Assembly: GCA_964019055.1 (NCBI GenBank)
Contig: OZ025220.1
Span: 10,482,098 to 10,546,097 of the forward strand
From: Anthopleura xanthogrammica
Lineage: Eukaryota > Cnidaria > Anthozoa > Actiniaria > Actiniidae
Length of the DNA: 64,000 bases
Direction of reading: 5' to 3'
Below, piece after piece: positions 45,791 to 58,400 of this stretch. Numbering within the stretch: position 1 is the stretch's first letter; each line of letters opens with the position of its first letter. The position numbers and the translations under genes were made by a program. Under the pieces are notes generated by a model. The model ran no database searches. It was not told the origin of the DNA and saw nothing but the letters and a program-made list of their open reading frames with translations.

Positions 45791-47770
45791 CATATATTAT
45801 AAAAATGCCTCGTCCATAGTTTCATTTCCCTCTTACTCTACACTGCAAGCAGTCTCTCTATTTTTTGTCTCTCCTCATATTTTTCATCAACCAAGGGAGG
45901 ACTAGGGCTAAGCCATTAAAACCCCTGAGGGGAGGGGGATGGTATATTAGACTAACTACTAATCTTCACTCAGCCAAATTTGGACCAAGGTCAATAGAGG
46001 GACAGCTGTAGTCTACATCTTGCTTACAACTATGATTTGTTAAGGAACCTGTATGACATAGTTTGGTTGCTATAGCAGTAAGGTTGCTATGGTAACTAGT
46101 ATTAACAGAAAGACAATGTTTGTGTCTCATGGATTAAGAGAAAAGAAATGTTTGTGCAAGTTGCTAAACTGTTGAGTATCTGATGTATATAACGCAACCT
46201 GATTTGTGCTCTGCTAACATAGCAACAATAGCCTCGAGCTCTAAGTTGTGCAGTTTTTGTATCCCATTCAAAAGCATCAAACATCCATTTCAGATTCAAG
46301 AGAGTAAGATACTTGCTATTGATTGGAAAACATGTTTGGTAAATAATAATATTCTAATTTTTATATTTTTACAGAAAAAAAATATGAAACACATGTCATG
46401 TATAACAGATATAACTTTAAAAAGTTCTTTACTTATAATTAGTACTAACGTAGCATGTTTATACCTGACAAATACTGTCTTCATGGACCTTTGTAAAAGA
46501 GTTATTCATAACATGAAGCAACAAATAAGTATTTAAGATACTATAAACAAATCATTCAAACGTTTTTGAACAAGAATCTTCATCATTACTGTACTGTAAA
46601 ACCAGGTAAAACATAGCAGTAAAAATACTTTTTGTACAAATTATAAGATTTAGACTGGTGCTAGCCCTACCCATCCCTCCCTCAGGATCAATGTGATGAG
46701 ACAGCTATGCCAACCGGAAGTGCAAATGACCCCACCCCTCCCCCGATGGTTGGATAAAGTCGTGTAATTAATGTCCATGACTGAATCAAGGTGTATATAA
46801 TAGGTTCATATAATAGTGACTGATTCAAGACGAAACAGTGAGCCGAAATGACTTGCATTTGGATTACGAGGGGAATCATATATCAATCGGAAGATCAGCT
46901 TTCTTTCAAAGACGACCCAGGGTGGGCGTCAGGAAGGGGCGGTACCCGTGTAAAATAATACTCTGTTCCTTGACCTTGAACCATAACCCATTGTGATCCA
47001 TTCACCCAGCCAGCTACATCGAAAACATATAATATAAGTACTAGCACTCTATCAACATGAAAACATCAAATGAGAGAAAGGGAACACATGAGTACCGTGC
47101 AAACGAAAGTGAAAATAAGTTTGTTGAAAACCATGTAATATGAGGCGGATGCACGCACCGGATATAACTACACGAGTTTCATTTGCATTAGGTTTCTTTA
47201 TAAAACTAATACCGCGTTTTTTCATCAAAATTTTCCCAAAATAAAAGAAATTCAAGAGTTTTAATTGAGAGGCAATATTCAAATAATTTGAACCTAAAGC
47301 AAGCCGTTTCCTAATCAGTAGATAAACACATCAAGATGAAGGTGTTAGGTGACGGATGGGCCTTTTTGCTTATTGGATAAAATAACCATTACAAAAGCAA
47401 TGTGACTTGATGTAGACCATATACAACTGGCATCAAATATCACCAAAAAACCACCTCTGAACAGGTAGTACTTTCTTCGTGTCCATCCAAGGGAGAATTA
47501 TCTCCAGTTGTTGAAGGATACCATCAGTTTTGATTAGAATTGCTTAGCGAAAGCAAGGTCTCTGTACAAAAACATAAACCACTGAATTGTAATCTGAGAC
47601 CCTTGTGTATTCGAGGTCCGAGTCTTGACTCAAGGTAGCGGGCGCTTGGTTGAGCTGAACGAACGACTGCAACTTGTTGTTGCGTATTGATTCATCTTGC
47701 GCATAGCGTGTTTCTTTTCCAACCATCTCTCTCATAAAGCAGCTTATCTAAGCTTGTTGATTGTAAGATT
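45791..47770. other. Intergenic region: CUB gene 3' flank and SLC6 gene 1 promoter
   Basis: No AATAAA was found close to the CUB stop, so the poly(A) site is undetermined. No repeats, RNA genes or coding exons were recognised in this 1,980-bp interval. Confidence 0.5.
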
Positions 47771-50700
47771 ATGGCCAAAGCAGAGGTTGAAAACGGTGAA
47801 ATCAATGTAACGATTACAGGCCCGGCCGACGAGGATCCTAAAGTCGTGGTACAAGATGACCGAGGTGGATGGGGTAATAAGATCGAGTTTGTTCTCGCTA
47901 CTATTGGTTATGCTGTTGGTTTGGGAAATGTCTGGCGTTTTCCCTATTTATGTCAGAAGAATGGTGGTGGTGAGTATTGGATTTTAGTTGTTATTTAATG
48001 GTTTAACTCCTTCAACTTTCTGTGACATCTGCCCCGGGTAAACTGCTCATAAACCGCTAGGGTATTTCACGTCGTGCAGATTCTCGCTAAACAGGTTTCT
48101 CGACTGGTTGTTCTGTTTCGTTGAGAACGCACTAATCCTTTAGTAATTTTGTGTTTAGCTGGATAGAGATAACAAGCGGAGCACACAGAAATGAATTGAA
48201 TCCAATACTAAAGGTTAATATTACTAACAAAGACTGAAAGACATGCCCAGCAGACTGCATGGGGGGAATTACTGCAGCATGGATAAAGCAAAGTCTCACC
48301 ATAAGGGAATCGAGCGCATCACGGGCAAAGTGTTTAAGATATGAGGGCGAATGTTTTCACTTGTATTATGGAGGTTGAACCACCAACCACTGCAATTCAA
48401 ACAAAGAAACCTTTTATGCAAATTATCCAAAAACAGTGCTTTGAAAGATTTTATTTATTGTATCATTTATCGTAGCAGTAAGTAACTCGATGATATTATC
48501 TACCCTGACTGGATTGTGTGTCAGGGGCGGCTCGAGAAAGACAAGATACCTCACTGCAGGATAGATTTCTTTATTACTTGAGACACTTCTGTTCTTCCAG
48601 TTCAGTACGCTGGCGTTTATTTGCACTTCACGTAACATGGCGGGTGATATAACAAAGAAAACTATTAACTAATATTGTCAAGATAGTGGTGCAGAATGTT
48701 GGAAAAATCATTATCCAAGTCAGTCAGTTAGGGAAACTCTCTTTACACCAGCTACATTTACAATCAGTTTCATGCGTGATTTTGTGATTAAAACTGCGCG
48801 ACTTTTATCGTTGCCTTAATCTCTATTTATTCAACATGTTTTCTGAATATATATTTAGTACTGACACGGGTCTTAAAAGTTCACGTTCTTTTGAGCCAAA
48901 ATTCATATAATTAAAATTTGAAGACGCAACAGTTGCGGACAGCGATAGATTTTACTTTACAACCGTATAGTGCCGTATAATACCAGATATCGCCGTGATG
49001 TACCGGGGAAATATTAAAACCAACTGTCCCTGTGCGACGTGACAAGATATGTGCCGTTCACTGACCACATCACGTGATACGCCTTGGTTAGTTTGCTGTT
49101 GACCACATCTTTGACCTTCTCGTCTAAACTCTCGAAATAACAAACTAGCTTAAGTTTATATATGTTTGAAAAACCATAGAACATCAGGGAAACGCGTTCA
49201 CTCGGAAAAACCTGTTAATTAAACAGGAATCCTTTCACTGAAGAACCGAGATGAGAGCGAGTGTCTTAGGGTGTATGAAGAACGAGCTGATATGCGATAC
49301 TTGTGACCGTAAAGAGGTTTACAATGTATCTACTTGATCGAGTGTGTATAGATGGTCAGTTATTTCACAACAAAAGTAAATAATACACCAGACGACTGAA
49401 CCGTTTATTGAGTAACCGTACTAATAGATAGTTGACCTGACCTGTATTTCGTAACGTGTTTGGCGAACTACGTGTGCTGCTCAAATCACGTCTGTATGTG
49501 TATTGCATAAGCTGATCCTTGCTGTACGTTCTCAACTTTTCGCTCGGCTGGTGGTCGGCATATACAGATGGACGGATTGAGGGGGAGTGGTTTTGTCTTT
49601 CCTGTGTCCCACGAGGGTGTCCGTACTGTGAGGTGTCTATCTTTCCTGTGTCCCACGAGGGTGCCCGTACTGTGAGGTGTCTATCTTTCCTGTGTCCCAC
49701 GAGGGTGCCCGTACTGATGAGGTGTCTATCCTTCATTTCCTTTCTTTTCCCTTCCTTGTATTTCTTTCCATTTTATTTCTTCTTGTTTCTTTTCATTTCT
49801 TCCCTTTTCTTTTAATTTTATGCGGAAGTGTGGCATTATTTCAAGGGACAGTTTGACCGTTTGTTTTATTTCAATCAAAATTCAAATCGTAAAATCTCGA
49901 TAGAATTTTCTAACAAGTATTCGTTAAGTGCGCCCTCGTCTGGGTATTCCATACATACATGAATCTTTTCATATCGTTATCAATCTATTTTTGTTCTCAG
50001 GTGCCTTCCTAATCCCATACGTCCTGTGTCTTGCTCTACTCGGGATTCCTATCTTCTTCCTGGAGCTCGCTATTGGTCAAAGTGTTCGACAAGGATCTAT
50101 TGGAGTATGGAACTACATTCATCCCTACCTGGGAGGGGTAGGGTTTGCTTCTGTCATGGTGTGTTTCCTGGTCGGTGTATATTACAACATGATTATCGCA
50201 TGGTGTTTCTATTACCTGTTCGCTTCCTGGCAGGACCCTTTACCATATGCCTCCTGTCCGCGTGTACAAGTCAATGGTACTAACCACACCACGTGGTTGG
50301 AAGAGTGTGAAATGGCGGGTAGGACACAGTACTATTGGTATAAAAATGCACTAGGAATAACAGGATCTATTGACGAGAGCGGTGGAATATCCTGGCATAT
50401 GGCATTATCGCTGCTCTTGGCTTGGATTGTAGTGTTTCTGTGCATGATGAAAGGGGTGCAGACCGCTGGAAAGGTACGTAATGAGCCTGCGATTCTTGTA
50501 AATGTTCTGCGAATCTTGTGGTATCCACCAAGAGGACTGGGAACTAGCATCATGATTGACTAGCCTTATAAACTATGTGACCTCACGCTTCGTGGTGTAG
50601 GCCAACTGGAGCGCAGGCCCGGCAGGAAACAAGTTACACATTGCTGATGTAGTGATTGTGACGTCTAAGTAACGCAATCTTTGCTTGACTAATGTTATCT

Positions 50701-53700
50701 TGTGTTTCAGGCTGTGTATTTTACAGCTACATTCCCGTATCTCGTTCTGTTGATCTTCTTCTTCCGTGGTGTCACGTTGGATGGTGCTGGGGATGGCATC
50801 GCTCACATGTTCAAACCACAGGTAACCCAGCTATAGTCATGTCCATATAGGTTTATGCCAAGGATTTTATTACCGCGATTTTGACATAAAACTGCTTTAT
50901 TGTTAAGAACTATATTCAGTTGCAAAGTAGATATACTCTCGTACCTCGGTCCTCTTGCTCAGTAGACAGCAACCCGACGATTACACAGGTATCCTGTAAC
51001 AGCTCGTCATTAATCCTATTCTTTCTGGTATCAGTTTGAAAAGCTTGCCAGCCCACAGGTTTGGCTAGAAGCAGCTACACAGATCTTCTACTCTCTTGGT
51101 GTTGCATTTGGTGGTTTAATCGCTATGTCTAGTTATAACCCAGTACATAACAACTGTAAACGAGATGCCATCATGGTGTCCTTGATCAACTGTGGCACTT
51201 CTGTCTTTGCTTGTATTGTTATCTTCTCGATTCTTGGGTTCAAGGTAGGCCTACGGTAACACCACGAAAACATTACGACTATGATACGACAATATTGCGA
51301 CAGTGATACAACAGTGATACGATAATATAACGACAGTGATACGATAATATAACGCACGATACGATGTTACGACAGTGATACGAAGTTACGACAGTGATAC
51401 GATAATATAACGACAGTGATACGATAATGTTACGACAGTGATACGAAGTTACGACAGTGATACGATAATGTTACGACAGTGATACGATAATGTTACGACA
51501 GTGATACGATGTTACGACAGTGATACGACAATATTGCGACAGTGATACAACAGTGATACGATAATATAACGACAGTGATACGATAATATAACGACAGTGA
51601 TACGATAATGTTACGACAGTGATACGACAATATTGCGACAGTGATACAACAGTGATACGATAATATAACGACAGTGATACGATAATGTTACGACAGTGAT
51701 ACGATAATGTTACGACAGTGATACGAAGTTACGACAGTGATACGATAATGTTACCACAGTGATACGATAATGTTACGACAGTGATACGATAATGTTACGA
51801 CAGTGATACGATAATGTTACGACAGTGATACGATAATGTTACGACAGTGATACGAAGTTACGACAGTGATACGATAATGTTACCACAGTGATACGATAAT
51901 GTTACGACAGTGATACGATAATGTTACGACAGTGATACGATAATGTTACGACAGTGATACGATAATGTTACGACAGTGATACGACAATATCACTAGAATG
52001 TTCTGATGTTGTTGTACTATATTGTTTCAGGCTCACAGATCATACAATAATTGTTTATCAACCTTTGGCAACGTTACGTTACCTGGCAATGAAACGATTA
52101 CTGACAAATGCTATAACTTGGAGAAATGGCTTTCAGAGGTAAGTATCCTTGGTTACCATGGTTACGAAACCTTTTATTTGATCTTTCTTCTAAATTTGTC
52201 TGCATGAGGGTTTGCCATCATATTTGACATTACACTATGATCAATTTGACGTCAATATACAGGGAAGTGGTGTCACCTTTCTCGTTGCCTTAGTAACTGT
52301 TCTTCGTATATATTTTTGTGACAGTCAGCACAAGGACCTGGACTAACATTCATCGCCTTCACAGAAGCCATTGCTATGATGCCTGTGCCTCAACTCTGGG
52401 CTACACTGTTCTTCTGTATGTTACTAACCCTTGGTCTTGGTAGCATGTTTGGTACACTTGAAGGTGTTATTACCCCTTTGTATGACCTCAAACTTGTCTC
52501 ATGGAGAAAGGAATTTGTCACAGGTAATTGAGCATTTGTTCTGTAGATCAGGTAGATCAGTGGTACATGTTATTATATTCTGAACTATTCCTGAAGATGG
52601 CCGCTTAGGCCGAAAGCTTGGTTCAATTAAATACAAATCTTAGTGCAGATAAAACAACATCATTAATTATTTGTGGTATATTTTCAGCTGCCATTTGTTT
52701 TGCGTCGTATTTGATTGGCCTGTTGTTCTGCCAAGGATCCGGTGAATACTGGTTACAAACATTTGACTCCTACTCAGGAACCTTGCCTCTTCTTGTTATT
52801 GGGTTTTTCGAGTTGGTTGGCGTCAACTGGATTTACGGTGCAGTCAGGTAAGACATCCCATGTCAGACCATGTGTCATTCCCTTGAGTATTATTTCCTTC
52901 TTTACTGACTAGGAATGCTTTTCGGCTATGGTGCAATGTTTTCCCATTTCAGAACATGTGATATTCCCTTGAATATTCTTTCTTTCTTAACTAGGAATGC
53001 TTTTCAGCTATGGTGCAATGTTTTCCCATGTCAGACCATGTGTCATTCCCTTGAGTATTATTTCTTTCTTTAATAGGAATGTTTTTCAGCTATGGTGCAA
53101 TGTTTCATTCCCTTAAGTATAATTTTTTCCTTTTTGACTAGATTTGAAGACGACATCGAGTACATGATCAACACTCGTCCAGGTTGGTACTGGAAGATCA
53201 CCTGGAGGTTCGTGGCTCCCATCATCGTGGCGGGTATTATTATTGCAAGTATAATAAACATGTTTTTGAAGACGATGACGTATTCAGCATGGGTCCCAGC
53301 AAAGGTATTTACGTCACACTCATTTGCACAGCGGTTAAAGGTTTGAGCATGCGCAAAGTAGTATTCTCGTCCCCAGGCGTATATTTTGATCTTTATCAAT
53401 AATCAATGTTTGATTTATCAATCCATGCTGAAACCAGATAAACCTGTTTTTTGACGGAGACCAAACGTAACGCAGGCTCTGCATAGAAACGAGGCTCTTA
53501 TTCCCAGACTTCTCAATCAAATGCTGACGTAGTTAATCTGTTTTACAGGCTGATGTCGCAGCCACTGAGTTCCCTGGATGGGGGTTTGTCGTCATTGCTC
53601 TCCTCATTCTTCTCTCCACCCTCTGCATTCCCATCGTGCTTCTGGTGAAGAGATTCAATATTGTCAAATTTGACGTGTCGAAACGGACCAAGGATGAGAT

Positions 53701-53788
53701 CGTCGCACCTGGTGCCTTGACACCAAACCTGTCACGTGCTCCGATAGCTTTAACAGAAGAACCAATGGGTGGCACGGAAATCGAATAG
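47771..53788 (+). CDS. SLC6 Na+-dependent amino-acid transporter, paralogue 1, complete, 9 exons
   Basis: Plasma-membrane LeuT-fold symporter. It resembles the SLC6A15-A20 (B0AT/NTT4) branch of neutral amino-acid carriers more than monoamine or GABA carriers. Exons: 47771-47969, 50001-50473, 50711-50821, 51035-51244, 52031-52138, 52325-52523, 52688-52847, 53142-53304, 53549-53788; 1,863 nt, 620 aa, phases consistent. Family landmarks: [20 protein letters not shown] and [15 protein letters not shown] (TM1, Na+ site), FFLELAIGQ (TM2), [17 protein letters not shown], paired Cys in the second extracellular loop with NGT and NHT glycosylation sites, [16 protein letters not shown] (TM6-7 region), [11 protein letters not shown], and [14 protein letters not shown] near TM11. 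The tail ends GTEIE. It lies 1.6 kb upstream of a tandem paralogue sharing most intron positions. Confidence 0.93.
49596..49725. repeat. ~42-bp tandem repeat, three copies, in SLC6 gene 1 intron 1
   Basis: TGTCCCACGAGGGTG followed by CCGTACTG and GAGGTGTCTATC occurs three times. The remaining 2 kb of intron 1 shows only a T-rich tract at 49735-49815. Confidence 0.85.
51285..51995. repeat. 22-bp minisatellite in SLC6 gene 1 intron 4
   Basis: About 700 bp of CGACAGTGATACGATAATGT-type units with related shorter variants (GATACGAAGTTA, GATACAACA). It fills nearly the whole intron. Confidence 0.95.
52575..52640 (+). mobile_element. Penelope-terminus-like motif in SLC6 gene 1 intron 6
   Basis: CCTGAAGATGGCCGCTTAGG followed by CCGAAAGCTTGG has the same plan as the terminal repeats of the element at 18385-19344 (CCTGAxGATGG - loop - CC[C]GAAAGCTTGG). 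It makes up much of a 164-bp intron. No coding part remains. Confidence 0.5.
52856..53100 (+). repeat. 82-bp repeat filling SLC6 gene 1 intron 7 (same family as in DPP8/9)
   Basis: GGAATG(C/T)TTTTC recurs at 52912, 52994 and 53076 (82-bp period). The unit matches that at 10028-10255: CATTCCCTTGAGTATTATTT, pyrimidine tract, (T/A)CTAG, GAATGCTTTTC, GCTATGGTGCAATGTTTTCC. The authentic acceptor at 53141 (TTTTTGACTAG) looks like the end of a further diverged unit. Confidence 0.9.
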
Positions 53789-53834
53789 TCAGCAGTCTCT
53801 CACGGTATATTTGCTGGATTTATATGACACGAGT

Positions 53835-53840
53835 ATTAAA
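53835..53840 (+). terminator. Candidate poly(A) signal of SLC6 gene 1 (ATTAAA)
   Basis: ATTAAA 47 bases after the stop codon; a weaker variant signal. AATAAA hexamers also occur near 54708, which would give a ~0.9 kb 3' UTR. Confidence 0.3.
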
Positions 53841-54009
53841 GAATATTACGATTACGTCACTGTTTTGCTGTTCACGTGACTGGCAGCAAGACATGGTCCC
53901 AGGACCACAACCAATTTAGATCGAGTTGACCTGCGTTGGACTCTAAGCGGAGAGAGGTGACATGACTTACGCAATAATAATTTGTATTCATTTGGCTACT
54001 GTTTCTAGC

Positions 54010-54132
54010 ACGGCTGCGGCCGCCATTTTGTAAACATAAGGACAAAGCTCTTTTATATAGATCAGTCGTTGTACCAAGACCTCACTCGTGTTTTACACAG
54101 TCCTGGTTACATTACAAAATGGCCGCCGTGGC
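54010..54132. mobile_element. MITE-like inverted repeat between the SLC6 genes
   Basis: GCGGCCGCCATTTTGTAA at the left mirrors TTACAAAATGGCCGCC at the right, giving a 123-bp non-coding element. Further on, 54405-54480 has a short direct repeat of TTTCCCTGACAGTTGA. The remainder of 53841-55402 shows nothing recognisable. Confidence 0.55.
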
Positions 54133-55402
54133 CAATGATATGATATGATATAAAGAAACCTTGCTGATGTTATTGATTGATTTATGAAATGACGCTACTG
54201 ATATCGTAGCTTTATACATGATGTAAAATCAGGCGAATTCTTAAGAGACGAAATTATAAATATAGATTGAAATATTCCAGTTCTTTTAGTTAGATAATCA
54301 TTTATATTCATTCAGCTGTATATACAGTGGCTTAGTCAATATTCCTTCAACTAGATTCGGTCGCGTTTCTTCTTTTTCCTTGAGGCTTTTTTATTTAAGC
54401 AGATAAATGGTTTCCCTGACAGTTGATTGGTTTCCCTGACAGTTGACAGATTTTTCTGACATTTGATTGGTTTTCCTTGACTTTTTTTAAAATTGCAAAT
54501 GATTGTCATAGGAAACAAGTTTCTGATTTTATGATTTCATGTGTCCTGTTTCTTTAGTATGGAGGAGTTGAACAGTCTTTAGTGTCAGCAGTTGTCTGTT
54601 TTCATTGTAGAATATTTACTCTAATATCACGTGACTAACAGCTGGAAGGATTGATGATATAAATAGAACATGCAGCAAATTACTTTATACAAACGCTTTT
54701 GTAAAGAAAATAAACACTATTTTCGATATCCCATAATAATCTTGCTCAATTTAATAAAGGTAGTTCTCCAAACAGACCATGTTTGGTTAGTGTGTGGGCG
54801 TCAATCCTGCTTTAGGGGGGGTAGGTATGGGTATCTCTTTGATTTCCTATTCTTTATGGGGAAAAAATAAACTTTTGAATCCATAGTTTACGGTCGGTTG
54901 CCATGGTTACATGTGTCTACTCAATATCGTGAATTCATAATATAGTGCGACCTCTAACATCAGCTTTCAGTTCTTTGCAGTAATTTGTTTTTCGGTCTTG
55001 AAAAAGATTCTCGTTAGTTGGTTGATAACCGGGCTCAAGTCTAGCTGTCCAATCATTACCATTTTAATATCAACACCTTGAACAACAAATCTCCTTGGTA
55101 AAACCCCATTAAAACACGCAAAAAGAGAGTCGGCATTTCCGTAGCGAATTAAATTCAATATAACCAAGGATTTGTTTTGCTATCCTCACAGGACCTGTCT
55201 TATTGCCACGTAGTATTGGTTGAGTGATCTTTTGTCTCGATTCCACGGTACACCTGATTCTGCTGTGTTTACGTTTTAGTCACATGTAAGCGGTTCGTAA
55301 ACTTGCTGGGAGAAAAAAACCTACTTCTTCTTTGAAAACCCGGCATAATTTGAATCAAGAAGTAATCTATAAAGCTGTAAGGACAAAAAGAGGCGAGCAA
55401 GC

Positions 55403-58400
55403 ATGGCTAGAGCCGCTAAACATGATGGTGAAATAATTGTATCACTAGTAGCAGACGGAGAAAGTTCTAAACCTGATGGTAAAGTTGAACAAACGATTGT
55501 GGTAGAAGACGAACGAGAAGGATGGGGAAACAAGATTGAATATCTCTTGGCTACTATTGGATTCGCTGTTGGCTTCGGAAACGTATGGCGGTTCCCGTAC
55601 CTATGTCAGCAGAACGGTGGAGGTACGTTTGCATTATAATACTAACATTTCTTTACTAATCTACTATTGCTAATAACCCCATACCTTACTTGTAGTATAA
55701 GTAGTGTTGTACCAGCAAACCGGCTTTTCAACTTGACTGTAAATCGGAAAAAAGCGAGGAACAAATCAGTTTTTTTTAACCAAACATCAGTCAACAGTCG
55801 TTGACAGAGGTTAGCTTAGCTTTTTTTTACGGTAGAATGGTTTTAATCCATAGTATTCAATAGCTGAGTGATATATACTATCACAGCTAGCCACAAACTT
55901 AACACAATGTGCTCTAACTTTAACCCAATAGGGGTTAGATGTTCTGTTATTGTATAGCGCTCACTTTGTCACCAATATCTTTTTCAATTAGCTGCCGTTT
56001 TGATGTAATCGATTTCTGAAGTTTATTGTTATCTTTGGATGAAAATAATGTCTTTTGTACAGCTACGGTAACAAATTACAATATATGGTTACTGTTGTTT
56101 TATCAGTGGAGGAAAAAAGAAAGTTTAAACAAGAAGTTTTCTTAAAATGTACAATTAAGTAATATTTTTTTCCAGCGAAATCAAAGTGAATTCAAGTCAT
56201 TAAGAACCAGGTTTTTCCTGATGTTATCATCAGATAGCGGGTAGCCTATAGCGGATATTGATACCATTATTTTATTATTTACTGTTTGATATTTTGAGTG
56301 AAGCTTTATTGTCAAAAGGATGATATCAATCATTAATAACTACTGACTATAACCAAGTGACTTGTGATATCAGAGCATCACTTGTGTTGTATTGTTGGAT
56401 TTCTACAAGTGCAATGAAATATTTATTTCCCGCGTTTTTTAAGCTAGAATGAGAACACACGCTTCGCTGCTGTCGAGCTTTACATTCATGTTCATAATGA
56501 CGTGACCAACCAGCCCCAACACATATACTTTTGGCGTCCGTCAGTAAAAGAGATACTAACTTCATCGTTAGAAATGATTGACAGACAGAACGGCCAAAAA
56601 CACAGACATCTCGAATAACAGCAAGTTTTGTAATAGTGTAAAAGGGGCGAAAAGTACATGGGATTAATTTGACTTTGAAATGACTTGCCATGCGGTCCTC
56701 TACCATAACACACCTTACTATAATAATCATGGTCTGTCCCTACTTTAATCACGTGACTAACATGGTTACCCGGTCAACGAATATGGTATCTTAATTATAT
56801 TTAGTATTTTTCAGCAGTATAATTTAGTATATAATACCTTACCTTGTATGGATGAATGACCAGTGAACGACCTTAGCAGACCATGAATATCGTTAAGATG
56901 ATTGCTTTGATGTCAAGCTTGTTTTCGCCACTCCAGCTTACAACAATAGGACACGATGAGTCTATGTTTGGTGCTTGCAAGACATAGGTCATCATCATCA
57001 TCATCAATACGACTAATAAATATCCCTTCAAAACCCCCACAGGTGCATTCTTGATCCCTTACGTAGTGAGTCTTCTAGTAATGGGGATTCCATTGTTCTT
57101 CCTGGAGCTTGCTATTGGCCAGAGTATTCGTAAGGGATCTATTGGAGTATGGAACCACATTCATCCCTACCTGGGAGGGGTGGGGATCGCTTCTGTGGTC
57201 TTGTCTTTGCTCATTAGCATATACTACAATGTTCTACTGGGCTGGTGTTTCTACTACATGTTTGCTTCGTTCCAAAGTCCACTACCTTATTCTTCTTGTC
57301 CACAGACTAATGGTGAGTAACTGATTCCTGCTGCCCATGAGAAGGTCAGGATGTTTGTTGTGATGATGAAGGTGGAGATGACATCATAATAACGATATGA
57401 TAACGATATGATGATGATGATGATGATACATGATGATGCTGGTGATAATGATAATTGTTGTACGTGATGATGATTGCATAATGGTAGTGATGATGATTAT
57501 AGTGATGATGATGAATGGTGATGATGATGATGATGAGGTCCCATGATGACGATGATGCATTATGAGGGAGATGATGATAATAATAACCGCTAAACATACT
57601 TTCTCAGGCACGGTTCTTCCTGAATGTCACCTGGCCGGTAGAACGCAGTATTTTTGGTACAACAAGGCGATCAGTGTGTCATCATCTATCGAGGAAGGCG
57701 GTGGGTTGCAATGGCATCTATGTCTTTGTCTTCTTCTCGCCTGGATTCTTGTCTTCCTCTGCATCATGAAGGGAGTCAAGTCTGGGGGAAAGGCAAGTAA
57801 CGCTCGACATTTGATCTCTGCATCACAAACCTTGCACCTTGTTATCTGTTTTGTCCTTCCATTCCTAGTACGGGCGCTTCCCTTCCTGGTTCTACGATGT
57901 CTAAAGTCAACGCTCTCGATATCTAACCGTACTTTATTCATTCTGTTGTTCTGTTTTTTTCCTCCTCAGGCCGTCTACTTCACAGCGACTATGCCATACA
58001 TCGTACTTACAATCTTCCTTGTTCGTGGGCTCACGTTAGATGGTGCGGTTGATGGAATCAAGTACATGTTCACACCAAAGGTATCCCAATACCACTTGAA
58101 ATCATCTCCATATATGGGTATATTTTCCATATATGGATTGATCGTTATACGATGGTACCATCTTGTCAGTCTAGTCAGTCTAGTCTGAATGAAATAAAAA
58201 AACAAGAGAAAGTGAACTTTTTCTACTCACAGGTGATCATTATATTTCTTTTTGTCAGTTTGACAAGATTCTCAACCCTGTTGTGTGGTTACAAGCTGCT
58301 ACACAAATCTTCTTCTCACTTGGTGTTGGTTATGGCGGTCTGATTGCTATGTCAAGCTACAATCCTATTCACAATAACTGCAAAAGAGATGCTATTGCCG

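Noticed and set aside
49519..49815. 98-codon frame in SLC6 gene 1 intron 1
   Set aside because: Made of the 42-bp repeat plus a T-rich tract, with no homology or splice logic.
58152..58343. Alternative continuation of SLC6 gene 2 exon 4 past 58080
   Set aside because: The frame runs into unrelated sequence after AAG|GTATCC; paralogue 1 has an intron at the identical position and both neighbouring exons match it in length.
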